Of a stretch of 64,000 bases of DNA, positions 36,235 to 47,736 are shown one piece after another. The DNA is taken from assembly GCF_019649055.1 (NCBI RefSeq), contig NW_026570372.1, positions 186,001 through 250,000 on the forward strand. Direction: 5' to 3'. Numbering within the stretch: position 1 is the first letter of the stretch; the number at the start of each line of letters is the position of its first letter. The notes beneath the pieces were generated by a model. That model worked only from the letters and a program-made list of their open reading frames with translations, was not told the DNA's origin and made no database searches. The position numbers were made by a program, and so were the translations under genes. This DNA is from Paramacrobiotus metropolitanus (taxonomy: Eukaryota > Tardigrada > Eutardigrada > Parachela > Macrobiotidae).

Positions 36235-38919
36235 ATGGCAGCAGACGGGAATGGTGAGGAGCACCAGAAATGTGGAACGGACAGTTCGACGCGTGTATCG
36301 GTGGCCATCGTGGATTTTCGTCGCGAACTGCAGAACCTGCGAACATCGGATATATTGTGCGATGTGGTGCTGAAGGGTGCAGAAGACGGCTGTTTAGGGA
36401 TCCCTTGTCACCGCAACATCCTCAGTCTCCACAGCTCATATTTTCGATCCATGTTTTTATCGGGAATGAAGGAATCCACAGAGAAAGTCATACAGATGCG
36501 CAACATCTCCACCAGTGATCTGTCCGAGTGAGTTTTGTAATTAGTTGTACAACGTATAAGAACTTGCATGATTTCTGAATTTCCTGGTTAGCGAGCGCCG
36601 CGCTATACAATTATTACGCACACTGTTCACAGTGTACACAGGGGCTAGAGCGAACAGACTACATTTTTTATCTGGACAAACGTCTCGCGCATCGGGAAAG
36701 TGTTTCTTTTACATGAAATACTATAATTTTTTTCTAGTACTAAGTTTGTACTTGTTCCGTAATTCTTATTAAAGGTATCAATTCTACGTTTCGCGATTTC
36801 TGGCAAAATTAGTAGGCGGTTGTGTTCCGTTTGGTAGATCCAGTCTAGTACAGTACCTTCCTGTGTATTCCGCAGATTAGTCGACTACTGTTACATGGCC
36901 GACCTTCTTATCACTGAAAGCAACGTGCAGTCCTTGCTGATCGCTGCTTCGTTTCTGGACATTCCTGCCGTCGTGAAGGCCTGCTGGAAATTTATGGAAG
37001 ATCATATGCACATCAAGAACTGTCTCATGCTCTATTGTTTCGCCAGTGCCGAGGCGCCCAAGAATCCTGCGATGGCCGACGCAGCCAAGGCTTTTGTTGT
37101 CAAACACTTTGTCGGCATTTCAGGGGAACCAGAATTCTTAGAACTGCCAAAAAATACGGTATGATGTGCTGTTTACTCTATTTTTTCGCTGTAGTTAAGT
37201 ACACGCTATGCCTATCAAAAACGGACACAATATTATTATACATGAATTTTATACTTCGTATATGAAATTAACATATTTAATTATGTTGATAACATGCATG
37301 ATACATACGATTATATTGGTGCTTATATTTCGTGGTTTACTGGTAGATTATCGACCTGATTCGCTCCGATGATTTGTATGTGACGCGCGAAGATGATGTA
37401 TTGCTCGCTGTACTTCGGTGGCTGCATCACGATTTAGGGCAGCGACGAAAGGAGTTTTGGGAGATTTTGCGGTACATTCGGTCGTCGTATCTCGGCCCCC
37501 AGGGCAGCGACGATTACTTGCTGGCCTGCATTAACGCTTTCATTGATTATTCTGGCGCGGAAAGACGTGTGCATCCGTCAGAATACATCAACGCTTTGCC
37601 GGGATGTATCAACGAGACATTCTCCCGGCACGCCGCAAGAAAATATTATGGTGAGGACCGTGGGGTTGCCGTAATGTGCCTTTCTACCGCATCCTGAAAA
37701 GCATCCAGGGATGACAAATTTTACAGACATTCGTACTTTAATGTTTTTGACATTGGGAACGATTTGGGTGTGGTGTCTCGTTTGTAAAGTCATATGAAAG
37801 CGTATCAAATGCCTAAACCGTCGAAGTATACGATTCTGATGGTTGTTTTAGGCGTCGAGAACATTATCATTTGTGCCGGCGGTCATCGTGATGGGACCTG
37901 GACATCCCTGCTGGACAGCGTGGAATGCTTCAACCCACGAACGTCAAGATGGAAACAACTGGCACCATTACCGTTCAGCGTCGCCAAAGGAAGCTTGGTG
38001 ATCATTAAGAACGACGTGTTCCTGTGCGGCGGAATTATCGGTCAGAACGACACGGATGTGACGCCGCGGACGATTCGCTGTAGTCTTAACAATGCCCTTG
38101 CTAGCTGGAGTGATGTGGCACCGATGCAGACCGGTCGAGGCGATGTCGGATGTGCCTCGGTTGGTGATCGTATTTATGCCATTGGTGGTCATGGCAGGGA
38201 TAGCCACACGCTAGCCACCGTGGAACGCTACGACGTGGTCGCCAACCGGTGGACGTACGTGGCATCTTTACCGACGCCCTTGGAAAAGTGCGCAGTCGTT
38301 AGTTTTGACGGGCGGCTGTACACCTTTGGAGGTTGTAAGTCGAACACCAGTAGCGCAATTGATTCTGCATTCTGTTACGACCCGAAAGCCAATATCTGGA
38401 GTGAACTGCCCAAGATACCGACGGCACGGTATCGCGCTTCGGTTTGCGTTGGATCCGACCAATGGATTTACGTTATTGGTACAAGATATCAGTAACATGT
38501 TCATTTTATTGAACCGGCAAAGGAAATTTCGCTTGCTTCTCAGGTGGACGCGGCTCCTGGGGCGGTTTAAGCTGTGTAGAGGCTTTTAATCCGAGGACTA
38601 ACCAGTGGATCAAGAAACGTAAGTTTATGTGTCAGATTGCGTGCGACCTTCACTAGATTGTAATACTACAGTATATCAGGAGTTTTCACTTGCAGGTGAC
38701 ATGAGTCGTAAACTGAGTTCCGTCGGAACTTGTTGCATCGGCGACAAACTGTATGCTCTGGGTGGCTTCAACGCATCTGGTGAAACGTCCGTCGAAGTGT
38801 ACGACGTATTTTTGGACACATGGACGACCATTGAAAGTCGGTTGCCGAATGGAAAATGGGCTTTTGGCTGTGGTGTAATCGAAATCGCCAAAGATCGCAT
38901 ACAAGAGTTTTATGTGTAA
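36235..38919 (+). CDS. BTB-BACK-Kelch protein (KLHL-type)
   Basis: Six exons (36235-36527, 36876-37158, 37347-37650, 37852-38478, 38544-38618, 38696-38919) join to 1806 nt, 601 aa, the usual size for KLHL proteins. These act as substrate adaptors of cullin-3 ubiquitin ligases and bind actin in some cases. The BTB domain is about 20-130: ELQNLRTSDILCDVVLKG, then CHRNILSLHSSYFRSMFLSG. BACK follows: NVQSLLIAASFLDIPAVVKA, FVVKHF, and DLYVTREDDVLLAVLRWLHH. About six Kelch blades follow, marked by GG doublets and trailing Trp: IIICAGG..VECFNPRTSRW, DVFLCGG, RIYAIGGHG..VERYDVVANRW, RLYTFGG..FCYDPKANIW, IYVIGG..VEAFNPRTNQW and LYALGGFN..VEVYDVFLDTW. AATAAA at 39143-39148 may be the poly(A) signal. 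The orthologue within KLHLs cannot be told. Confidence 0.93.
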
Positions 38920-39467
38920 GATGACCAACTGTTGAGCCAGACCAATGTTTTGCCGCTCCCGAAAGCGTATGGTTTTTCTTATATAGTTATTTTTTAAAGT
39001 TTTTCTGTACGGAGAGGTGGAAATGCGACTTTTAAACGTTCGTGCCTCAATTTATTATGCTCACCTTTTGGTGGCTAGAATTATTGCTGTACTGCTTGCC
39101 TTTCAATGCCACGTTTTTCCATTTTAGGGAAGCTTAGTACTGAATAAAAATTGAGGCGTGGTTGATGTAAGCATTCCCGAGATGCTGGTGGGTTTATAGA
39201 GGATTGCAGTGCCATGCTGAGTATAATCTGGCAATCTGTGCTATTTACTGCCATTAATGTACACATCGGGCTAGACGGCGCAATCTTTTCTTAATGTGAT
39301 TTGATTTCTGCCGCACAGATTGTTTATCCAAACACGTTAAGACAATATGTTGAAATAGTGAGCTGAAGGGTGCATACTATGTAGTTGGACGTGCACCCTG
39401 CACATTAAAAATCCGCGAGTGTTATAATGCGCTAGATGGTATAATGCGCTGGTCTTTACTCGGAATT
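38920..39467. other. Convergent 3' region
   Basis: Between the Kelch stop (+) and the UGT stop (-). It holds a poly(A) signal at 39143-39148 for the Kelch gene. No other feature was seen. Confidence 0.5.
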
Positions 39468-40877
39468 TTAAGCAATTTCATCGAATTGACAGAGTTTTGC
39501 AAAGTCGTTAGCCGAAGTTCCTCCTGGCGCCAGTGCCGCGTCCATCTCATTTTTCCAACGGGTGGCCGCGTTACCATACCGATTTCCCGCGTTGCTAGCA
39601 TCATTAAACCCAGCCACCTTGGCTATGGTGTCCGCAATCTCATCGGCCGGTACAATACGCTTCGGTTGCGATCCAGTTCCTTCCACCAATTCCGCCATGC
39701 CGGCTTGTACTAGCCAGCGTCCGTTAATCAGTTGATCAGCAAACATGGGCCACGACACAACGGGAATTCCGTTGGACACCGTTTCTAGCAAACTGTTCCA
39801 GCCACAGTGGCTAATGATAACCGCCGTTGCCGGATGGGCCAGGATGACCTTTTGCGGTGCCCATGGCAGAATCAGAAACTGACCACCGTCGTTGTCCAAC
39901 TGCGCTGCAATTTTTGATCGGATCTTCTCAGGCAGGCAGTGATGTTTTCTATCTCGAAGCGACCAGATGAACGGTTTGTTCAGTTTAAGCAGAGCTTGCG
40001 CCAATTCTGTAATTTGCTCATCAGCCGGTATCGCCACGCTCCCAAAGGTGATGTACACAACCGAACGCTGTTCTTTTCCGCTCAGCCAATCATGCACTTT
40101 TTTCGTTAATACTAAATTTTCTCCGGAAACCTTTCCGCTCGTCTGCGGCACCAACGGGCCCACCAGAAAATGGGGAAAATGTTTCGTAACTGGATGCTGC
40201 TGTAGCAGTTGTAAATCCGCTTTATCCACCGTTTCACAGCTGTTGTGGATCATTCCCAAGGTGTAAGGAAATATCTTGCGAATCGGACCGAATAACATTG
40301 CAAAGGGCATCGAGACTTCCACCGGCGGGTCACCCGGTTCGGGAATGATATGGAAGGGGTCCATCTTGTCGAACGGAACAATTGTTGACTCATCGGTGAT
40401 TAGATCAAAATACCGGATCAACCATAACGCGGAAGTGTTGAAGATATAAAACGGAATGGCGCGTTCCCGGCAGATCTGCAACGGTTCGGCTAAGAAGATT
40501 TCCGAAATGATGACATCCACGGGTTCACAGTTAACAGCGTTACGATCGCCAGTTCCATCGGGAAGTGGAACTTTCAGCAATAGATTTTTCACGGCCGGTA
40601 GCACGCTCTCGAAGATCAACGCAAATGCTTTTTGGTCGTCTATGGGATTGTCGGTTTCGCCGAAAGCGATGGGCTCGTCATCGATCGGCAGAAGCTTGAT
40701 GTTCTCCGCTGATTCATCACCGAAAAGCTCTTTCTTAATCATTTCCTCCATTTTGGATCGAGAAACGGCAAACGTTACCGTATGGTGTTTGGCTACTTTC
40801 CGAGCAAATTCCAGCAGAGGGATAATGTGTCCAAAAGCCGGGAAACTGAGGAATAGTACATGCTTTTTGGCTGACAT
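39468..40877 (-). CDS. UDP-glycosyltransferase (GT1), plant-like, intronless
   Basis: One uninterrupted 469-aa frame. GT1 enzymes move a sugar from a UDP-sugar to small lipophilic acceptors. The N-terminal half has the catalytic His17 in SFPAFGHIIPLLEFARK, with the acceptor-side fold following. The donor-binding PSPG-type box spans about 339-382: WAPQKVILAHPATAVIISHC, then GWNSLLETVSNGIPVVSWP and FADQ. The WxPQ, HCGWNS and final Asp-Gln are all present. Plant UGTs use D/E-Q there. There is no signal peptide, and the C-terminus lacks the membrane anchor and dilysine tail of animal UGTs, so it is probably cytosolic. All neighbours of similar size are split into 6-14 exons; this one is intronless. 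A TATA-like TTTAAATAA lies about 115 nt upstream (40991-40999, minus strand). Horizontal acquisition or retroposition are both possible. The acceptor is unknown. Confidence 0.93.
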   Translation of the reverse strand: MSAKKHVLFLSFPAFGHIIPLLEFARKVAKHHTVTFAVSRSKMEEMIKKELFGDESAENIKLLPIDDEPIAFGETDNPIDDQKAFALIFESVLPAVKNLLLKVPLPDGTGDRNAVNCEPVDVIISEIFLAEPLQICRERAIPFYIFNTSALWLIRYFDLITDESTIVPFDKMDPFHIIPEPGDPPVEVSMPFAMLFGPIRKIFPYTLGMIHNSCETVDKADLQLLQQHPVTKHFPHFLVGPLVPQTSGKVSGENLVLTKKVHDWLSGKEQRSVVYITFGSVAIPADEQITELAQALLKLNKPFIWSLRDRKHHCLPEKIRSKIAAQLDNDGGQFLILPWAPQKVILAHPATAVIISHCGWNSLLETVSNGIPVVSWPMFADQLINGRWLVQAGMAELVEGTGSQPKRIVPADEIADTIAKVAGFNDASNAGNRYGNAATRWKNEMDAALAPGGTSANDFAKLCQFDEIA

Positions 40878-41655
40878 TTTTACCGGTATTATTGGAAAGA
40901 CTTTCCCCGTACGCGTTATCCTGACAAAGCAGCAAACAATGTGTGTACCAAATTCTGTTAGAATCCTTTAACAACTGTTGGTCTGCTGGTTTATTTAAAG
41001 AACGGTTAACCGAAACGGTCGTCTAGCTGTGCTATCGGAAAGCGGCGTAACTGTTATCTGGTAAACGCATTCACAGAAGTGAAACCTAATAACTGAAGTC
41101 TGTAATAGCATAATACAGTAAATTATCACACACGTTAAAGAATTTTAAACTGATGCCGGCTGCATTTCTTTTCATCAGAAACGTTTCTTGGCTACATGCA
41201 CGAACTAGGCCATCCTGCTGATAACGTCTTCTCGTGATTACACGTGCCGGTAATACGTTTAGCATCTCGAGGTTGCCACGTTTCGTACTGGGTATAAATT
41301 ATATACGTACTAATAAAACAACGACACTGCTGTACTGAAAAGAATGCCGATAAACATGTCGCGCTAATTTATTAAAACCTGCTCATACTAAATTTGTTTT
41401 AAGCAAAATGGTTCACAGTCACATTTTATAATTCTATATAACGATCAAGCAGAACGCTGATGTATAGTTCGTCAAAACAGTACTGTTTAACATTCATATT
41501 AGTGACAAAATATCGGTAAAATGACATCTCTTATCTTTATACTGGACGAAACGTAACTCGTGATCATTTGTATTGGTTCAAAATTATTGTAAGAGCAACG
41601 TAAACTCTTGCATAGGTGTCAACAAAAAGAGGAAACAATAACATCCACAAACGCA
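40878..41655. other. Intergenic, UGT upstream region
   Basis: AT-rich. The minus strand TTTAAATAA at 40991-40999 is a TATA-like candidate for the UGT. Nothing else is supported. Confidence 0.4.
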
Positions 41656-43902
41656 TCAATCCTTTATACCAACAACTCTGATGTTATCCTTGATCACGGC
41701 TGTGCGAGCAGCAGTAGTTTTAGTCAGCAGCGAGTCTTCCCCGCACAGTTTCCCGTAAATGTCCAACGCCTCCTCAGCCCAACTGAACATGTCGCGGGCC
41801 AATGACAGTATCTCCGAGCGGGGACGGAGATTTTTGCGGAAAACCACAAAAAGACCATTCTCAGAGAATGTCGCAGCGCTGATCAAGCAGTGCGCCCGCC
41901 AAATGTGGTAACGCGGGAAAATTGTACTGCAATGTGTATACCTTATAAGCTCATTATACCAAACTAAAGCAAACGGATGTTGGATGGGTAATTTATACTT
42001 GAAACAACATTCGTACAACTTGATACATATGCAACTGATATACTACATACTTATTATTTATACTTGATACAACATTTACATTCGTTAGCTTTCTTACCGC
42101 ACGCACGGAATCATCCCATGAAGAAGTTCCCAGTCTTTCTCATACTGTTGTTTCTTTATAATCTGCTGAAATCCACATACAAAGCGCAGATGAGCGTCCG
42201 CATGCAAAATCCCGGCGTCGTCAATCGCCCGCAATAGCAACCACCTGGCATTGTCGGCTGCGGTTTCAGCAGTATATGGGATACTTTGCCAGAAGAAGTC
42301 ATACTTTTCCATGCAGTAGCGGAACTTCTTTAACTGATTAGCATTAACGGCACCACATTGTTCACAGGGCTCAAGAGCGCGGGAATTGCTGGGGATCCGC
42401 GCAACACACCCTGCTGTGATGCATTTTAACGGATTTATTTCCGCTTCCTGAAACAAAACAAACTGTAAGCAGTACAGTCTCCCCTATACCTGTATTGAGT
42501 AACACGTCAGTTTATAAAGGTTGTAACATGTAACAGGTCCTTTTCTGTTCAGTCCCATCTAGTAGCATTGTTAAAGTAAACGGAAGGTGCTAAAAAACCA
42601 AGAGAACATCGTGGCAAGCATGGTCTAACAACATTATTTTTACTTACAAATGCTGCTGTACATTTGCGACACTTGCATGGGCGACTTCCGTTATTCATTT
42701 GAAAGAGTGCTCGGCGTTCGGTTTTTGTGTAGTGGAAATAGCGATGCAATTGCTCCGAGTATCGCAGCTGCAATAACAGTCTTGATGTGGAAAAATTCAC
42801 ACCCTCGCCAATCGTTACATTATACTTGCGTAACAGCTCATAATACTGTACATCTTGAAGTCCGGTATAGTCAGCAATGTCAGCAGTGGCCCAGAGAAAC
42901 AGTCGCCTGCCTTGAAAGTGCGGGGTCACGTTGCTATCCCAGCATACCGCCTCCATGCTCTTCAGTGAAACGTGCGGGAATAACGCTCGTCCAATCTGGT
43001 ATTCCATCACACCTTGTCCGGGAACACGATAGCCTTGGTCATGGAGAATGGCAATGCAGTCGTACACGTTGGGAAATAAGGGCGGAATGTACTGCGCCAC
43101 CAGCTGCGTATACACTGGGCACAATTCGCGAAATCTAGAGTACGCAAAAACCACTACAGTTATTGCTAGAACATACGATTTTGTTCGATAAATTTTTATT
43201 ATAGTACAAAAACGCACGCATCGCTCAGTGCATCCAACGCGTGCGGCTCCGGGAAGGAACCGAATATCTCATGCGGTGATTTATTTTCCAGTCCAGGTAG
43301 CGTTTCCGCCACGCCGAGCTGTTAAAAGCAAACCATCCGTAGCACGCCGTATGTAAAAGGCTCTTCGGTTGCAAGAAAAAGCTTGACAGACCTTGACCTT
43401 TGTCATAATCTTGGCCATCAGAATGGCACTCGAACTGGCAGATATCAACGGACCATCAGTAGCTACTCGTTCGACACAAGTCTCGCACTTATGCGTATGC
43501 ATCAAGTCTTTAATCCGATGGGCTACATCTTTCAGGACGCTACACTCTCGCTTGTGTTCTTTCTTCCAATCCACATTCTAACCAGAAAATGAAATTACTT
43601 GCAAGGTGCCGTGATTATTCATATTAGAGAAAGTGAGAAACCACCTCATGAGTACCCTTTGCGAGACGTACCTGGCACTTTTTTCCGCAATAGCGATGCA
43701 ATTTGCAGCCGGTGCAGGTGAACAATTCCTTCGGTTCACTCCAGCAATAAGCACAGGTCATTTCGTAATGCTGCCATTGTAGACACCACACCCAGGGATC
43801 ACAAGTCAGGATTAGATCGCCGGTCTTAATTAGAGAACGCGGGGTTGAATGGGCCACGGCTTGCTCCGAGTGGTTCGAATTTGCTGACGTGCCAGACGGC
43901 AT
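41656..43902 (-). CDS. SET/MYND (SMYD-like) protein, copy B
   Basis: Seven exons (43902-43672, 43577-43392, 43318-43218, 43134-42852, 42767-42648, 42447-42098, 41926-41656) join to 1542 nt, 513 aa. Exons 1-5 have exactly the lengths of copy A (231, 186, 101, 283, 120 nt), so the two are duplicates about 6 kb apart on the same strand. MYND: CAYC, CTGC, YCGKKC, then HKREC. SET core: IGRALFPHVSLKSMEAVCWD, again without NHSC. Post-SET: CKCRKC. The C-terminal part has SRALEPCEQCG, a CxxC pair shared with copy A, then a helical region ending IFPRYHIWRAHCL. The 84-nt intron between exons 4 and 5 is in frame and stop-free, so an unspliced form would add 28 aa. A methyltransferase fold is certain enough; catalysis is doubtful. 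Confidence 0.87.
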
Positions 43903-46029
43903 TTTACCACTTGGTGACCTTTTTCGATGATTGTCGGTGGCAGTCGTAGCAAAGATTTCTGAGCTTACCTACGCAAAACAAACACAGCTAACTAACGTAC
44001 CAAGAAATGCTAGCGGTTAAAAGCTTGCATGAATACGTGTTAACTATGCACGTCAGCTTTCCTACGCTGAGTTTTTGAAATCTAATGCAACGCACAATTG
44101 ATCTAGCTGGGAAGCCGGGTGCAAGAAGACGCAGTTACATAATTCATAGATCATGGTCCTATTGTTACCGCGCAAATACAATCAATATTGATACGATATA
44201 CCGGACTTGAAATCCTGGCTCGCAATTAGTGGCCGCACCTATGACGAGCGCATTATTGATACTTATGTAATCGTACTCTGTGTGTTAATAACTTAATAGT
44301 TAATAGGATTTCATTGCAAACAGTCCATTCCTTGTATGTATTATGTATATAAGGACTTGAAGAAGAGTATTATAGATCATATTTATGGCTCACAGTTTAA
44401 TTATAAAAAGTATGTAAATATTTAAGTGTCTCAGACATACGGCGTCATACGTTACAGAGAAGCTCGATTAGAAATTCGTCTCGCATTTGCGTAATGTCAG
44501 TTGGTCACAGAAACACCAAAGCCAACTCGTTCCCGGTATATTACTCATACGCTTTAATATAAGTGCATACTTCTTTGAAAACAAATAGATTTATGAAGTA
44601 TTTAAGCATCCTTCCCCTCGGACATGCTACGCTCGAGCAGCATTTCTATTACTGTAAAATCCCTTTGAATTTCGCTGGCTACATATTCACTTGATGAGCC
44701 GATGCAAGTTTGTTTACCGATGGTATAAACACACAGCTAATACAGTTACTGAAGCAATGGAGGTTTTTCCTTATATGTATTTTCATTGTATAAATTGTCA
44801 GTAGCAATTATGCGTTTCCCAAGATAGAACCGAACTACATATATAACAGCATTATACGCGACCTTACTATTTTCCAGTACCTTTTAGCACTTTGGCGTAA
44901 TAATCATTTCCGATCAGCCGAGCGGATGACCTCACTACGGCGCGCCATGCAGGCAGGATGTAATCGCGCCGGTATTGTGAAGCAGCTCCTTTGCAACTCT
45001 CGGCGCCTGCGCTATTTTAAGTTCAAATCTAATTAACTCCTTTCACACCACACCATATGACGTTTACCGCATGCATGGCGGTAATGAATGCGGTCGCGGT
45101 CAAGACATTTAGGTCGACGGGTATTAACATCGATCCTCCTCCAACGGCTAAACAAAACCGTGTCGTAGGACCTAAATCTGCATAATTAACTGACGCACCT
45201 ATAGGAAGCGCTTAACCAACTTATTTTCTCGTCCTTTGCCTTCCATTTTACGCAACCGGCATGCACTGCGCGAGGGGACGTCACACTACTGTATACAAAC
45301 AAACGCTCGTAAATTGTTACACTGGCGATTACGGCACACGCCTGTGTATAAATAAAACAAAACCGCTGAATCAGGTCATCAGTGGTTTTGTGGTGAATAC
45401 GCTCGGACTGCTCCCAGCCCTTCTTCCCTACTGTGCGCCGTTCGCTCACGTGAATATCCCGCACGCCCACCACCTAATACCCCCCGAACACCGTACGCCG
45501 TTGTTACCGGAATTCGCGCCATTCAGCGACGCGAGAACAAAAGTATACCACTAGTTTTATTCCCAGAAGGATCATCACGTACCGCGCTTCCTGCCCGACA
45601 ACAAGAGGCCAAAAGGGAATAAAACGCGGGATCACGTTGCAGTTGTATGAATACATATATACATCGCTCTCTCCCAGTGTGTGTGCTTGACTGGATTGAC
45701 TTTGACGCATTCAACCGGAGCCGGCTAATTTGATTTTGCGACAGAGTATATAATTGACGGGGTTTTGTCAGCAATCGGCTGTGTGGCCGTTGAACACCTA
45801 TGTAAGCCGGTATTAATAATACGCCTGTTGTGCTGTTTTCCCTCTGCCGCCCCATTACATCCACTGACGTACGTTGTACGCCTGCAGCGAGTGAAAGTGC
45901 CCGTTGTGGTTACAAATATTAAACCAATCCGCTTTTCTTCGCCGGGTCACAGTTGTCTCCTGTTTTCGCTCCCAAGGTTCATCGCACTGTAGTTATTCCA
46001 CTGTGTTATTATCTGCAAAGGATTTGATC
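43903..46029. other. Intergenic, with possible core promoter of the peptide gene
   Basis: About 2.1 kb between divergent genes. TATATAA at 45747-45753 followed by an initiator-like GTCAGC at 45767-45772 could be the start of the secreted peptide gene, about 260 nt before its ATG; the spacing is shorter than the usual 30 nt. Frames at 45186-45992 overlap on both strands and lack domains. Confidence 0.35.
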
Positions 46030-47519
46030 ATGCTTATCATAACCTCGCGTTTGTTGCTCGTGGCTGTGGTTATTGCATTACTGGAGGTTTTTGGCGGACA
46101 TTGTGCACCAGTGTTGGATCTGTAAGGTCACTTAAGACTGGACGAAGTTATGGATAAAGGTCAAAGTTGTTGTTTTATTGTTTCATTGTTTTATTAGGAT
46201 CTCGAAGAAGGATGCTTTCTCGGATGATGCCGTCCAGCAAAAAGAAGCCTTGGCGGCGATGTTGGGGGATGACGGGAATCAGGCCGAATTGATCAGCGAT
46301 CGTTCGCTACTGCAGTCAATTTTGTCGCAGATGCGCGGCACGGGGTCGGCGGCGGACGGCAGCGGGATAAGCTCGTTGACCAGGTGTGCTCTCAAAAGCT
46401 TCAGGTTTCGACACTTTTAATATTTTCCAACTATGCAGAGAAACGTTCTCTGGTTGGGCGATTATTGTCAGTTGATCGTGACTAGCTATATAGTTTCGAA
46501 TTCCGTCTCGCCGGGATCAGATATGCGTTGTACACACGACTACTTATGAAAGCATGAATAACTGAACTTTTAAAAACTTAAGACAGCGGAAAAAAGTTTT
46601 AGGCTTAGAAGCAGTTACCGTTTTTCGAATGAATAGTATCAAATAATTAATATTTTGTAAAAGAATTTTTTCAACTGCTACTCTAGGAAAGCAACGAGCA
46701 AAAAGAGTTCGGTAAGCGTTTAAGCAGGCACATATCGATCGTGTATCTATAGGCTATAGTAAGTGACCTGCTGATCCATCCGACGAGCAAAAATCTAATA
46801 AGCCAAAATAGCTCTACTGGCGTAAGAGCATTATCGTAAAATATAGTGCTTTCTTATAAGAGGGAGGTGCGCCCTCCGTCCAACGCCTTTCTTATTCTTT
46901 GTAACGAAGCTGTTACAAGAAAATAAGGCCGGATTGATAATTAACCACGGGCGGGGTTGTCTGAAGCAGCATACCTGCCAGACGCTTTGATTAAAAGAAG
47001 CTCTACGAAACCGGGCCAGTCTGTTGGCAGACCGATTTATTTTTCCAGTGCCGCGGCCACAAACGGGCATAACATATCGTCCCGCATATTATATTATCAC
47101 CACATGCAAATATGTTCCTACGTAGTAAAGAATACTTACATAGCATAAATTACCATTTTATCATAGTTCGGAATCACAATAACTAATTAAAAGAACCACA
47201 GGAAGTGCCGGTGACAAAGGTCATCGGCACTGCGATCGAACAACAGGATGCTGTTGTTCCGCAATCAAATTATGCCGTGAGGGAAACGTTTCCAAGATGA
47301 CCTTAATAGTGATGTTCTTAATTTGTCATATGTATTAACCTTCTATAACAGTGAATATTTTACGTGCTTTACAGTGGTCTGAACGGCGGAGGCAACCTAT
47401 GGGGTGGCGATCCGACACTGGATCTGGGATTGGGCCGAGCCGGATCCGGCAAATGGATCGCACGCTACACCGCTGCTCTCCATGATTCCCTTTCACCATC
47501 GGGTAAAAATGGCCAATAA
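46030..47519 (+). CDS. Secreted neuropeptide-like precursor, DH31-like segment
   Basis: Three exons (46030-46121, 46198-46383, 47375-47519) join in phase to 423 nt, 140 aa. Residues 1-26 are a clear signal peptide (LLLVAVVIALLEVFGGHCAP). A dibasic KK follows at about residue 34 (ISKKDAFSDD). The spacer is acidic and Gly/Ser-rich (ELISDRSLLQSILSQMRG). Exon 3 carries GGDPTLDLGLGRAGSGKWIA, then RYTAALHDSLSPSGK. The T-x-D-x-G-L-x-R-x-x-S-G pattern and the later Ala-Ala resemble calcitonin-like diuretic hormone 31. However, no dibasic site precedes it, and the end is SPSGKNGQ rather than GGP-G-K/R. An alternative donor (TCGG|GTAAAA) within exon 3 would change the tail to ATRQKSCH. So a small secreted peptide precursor is well supported; DH31 identity is tentative. 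Confidence 0.6.
46384..47374 (+). other. Intron 2 of the peptide gene
   Basis: 991-nt intron, donor GTGTGC, acceptor TTTACAG. It contains the twin hairpins at 47204-47259 and a GC-richer patch at about 46860-47055; no exon is evident. Confidence 0.5.
47204..47259 (+). repeat. Two adjacent perfect hairpins in an intron
   Basis: AGTGCCGGTGAC-AAAG-GTCATCGGCACT (47204-47231) is a 12-bp stem with one G-T pair and a 4-nt loop. Six bases later, GAACAACAG-GATG-CTGTTGTTC (47238-47259) is a 9-bp perfect stem with a 4-nt loop. They are too short for a microRNA precursor. Confidence 0.7.
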
Positions 47520-47736
47520 CGGCATATATATATTTATAAGACTATTAAGCCGCCCATTGTCTAAGCGCCCCACGGCACATGCTTTTTACGCAATCCGTGT
47601 TTACAGCTACCAGACAAAAAAGCTGCCATTAGCCGTGATGATCTCCGGCCCATAACAATATCGTTTATTTTAAATACCCTTTCGGCAGTGATATAACATC
47701 AATCATGCAAGGGTTTCTCACCGTTACGTGCGATCG

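Noticed and set aside
44000-45500. Possible tRNA or other small RNA genes in the intergenic regions
   Set aside because: No paired A and B boxes with a cloverleaf were found by eye; a covariance search would be needed to be certain.
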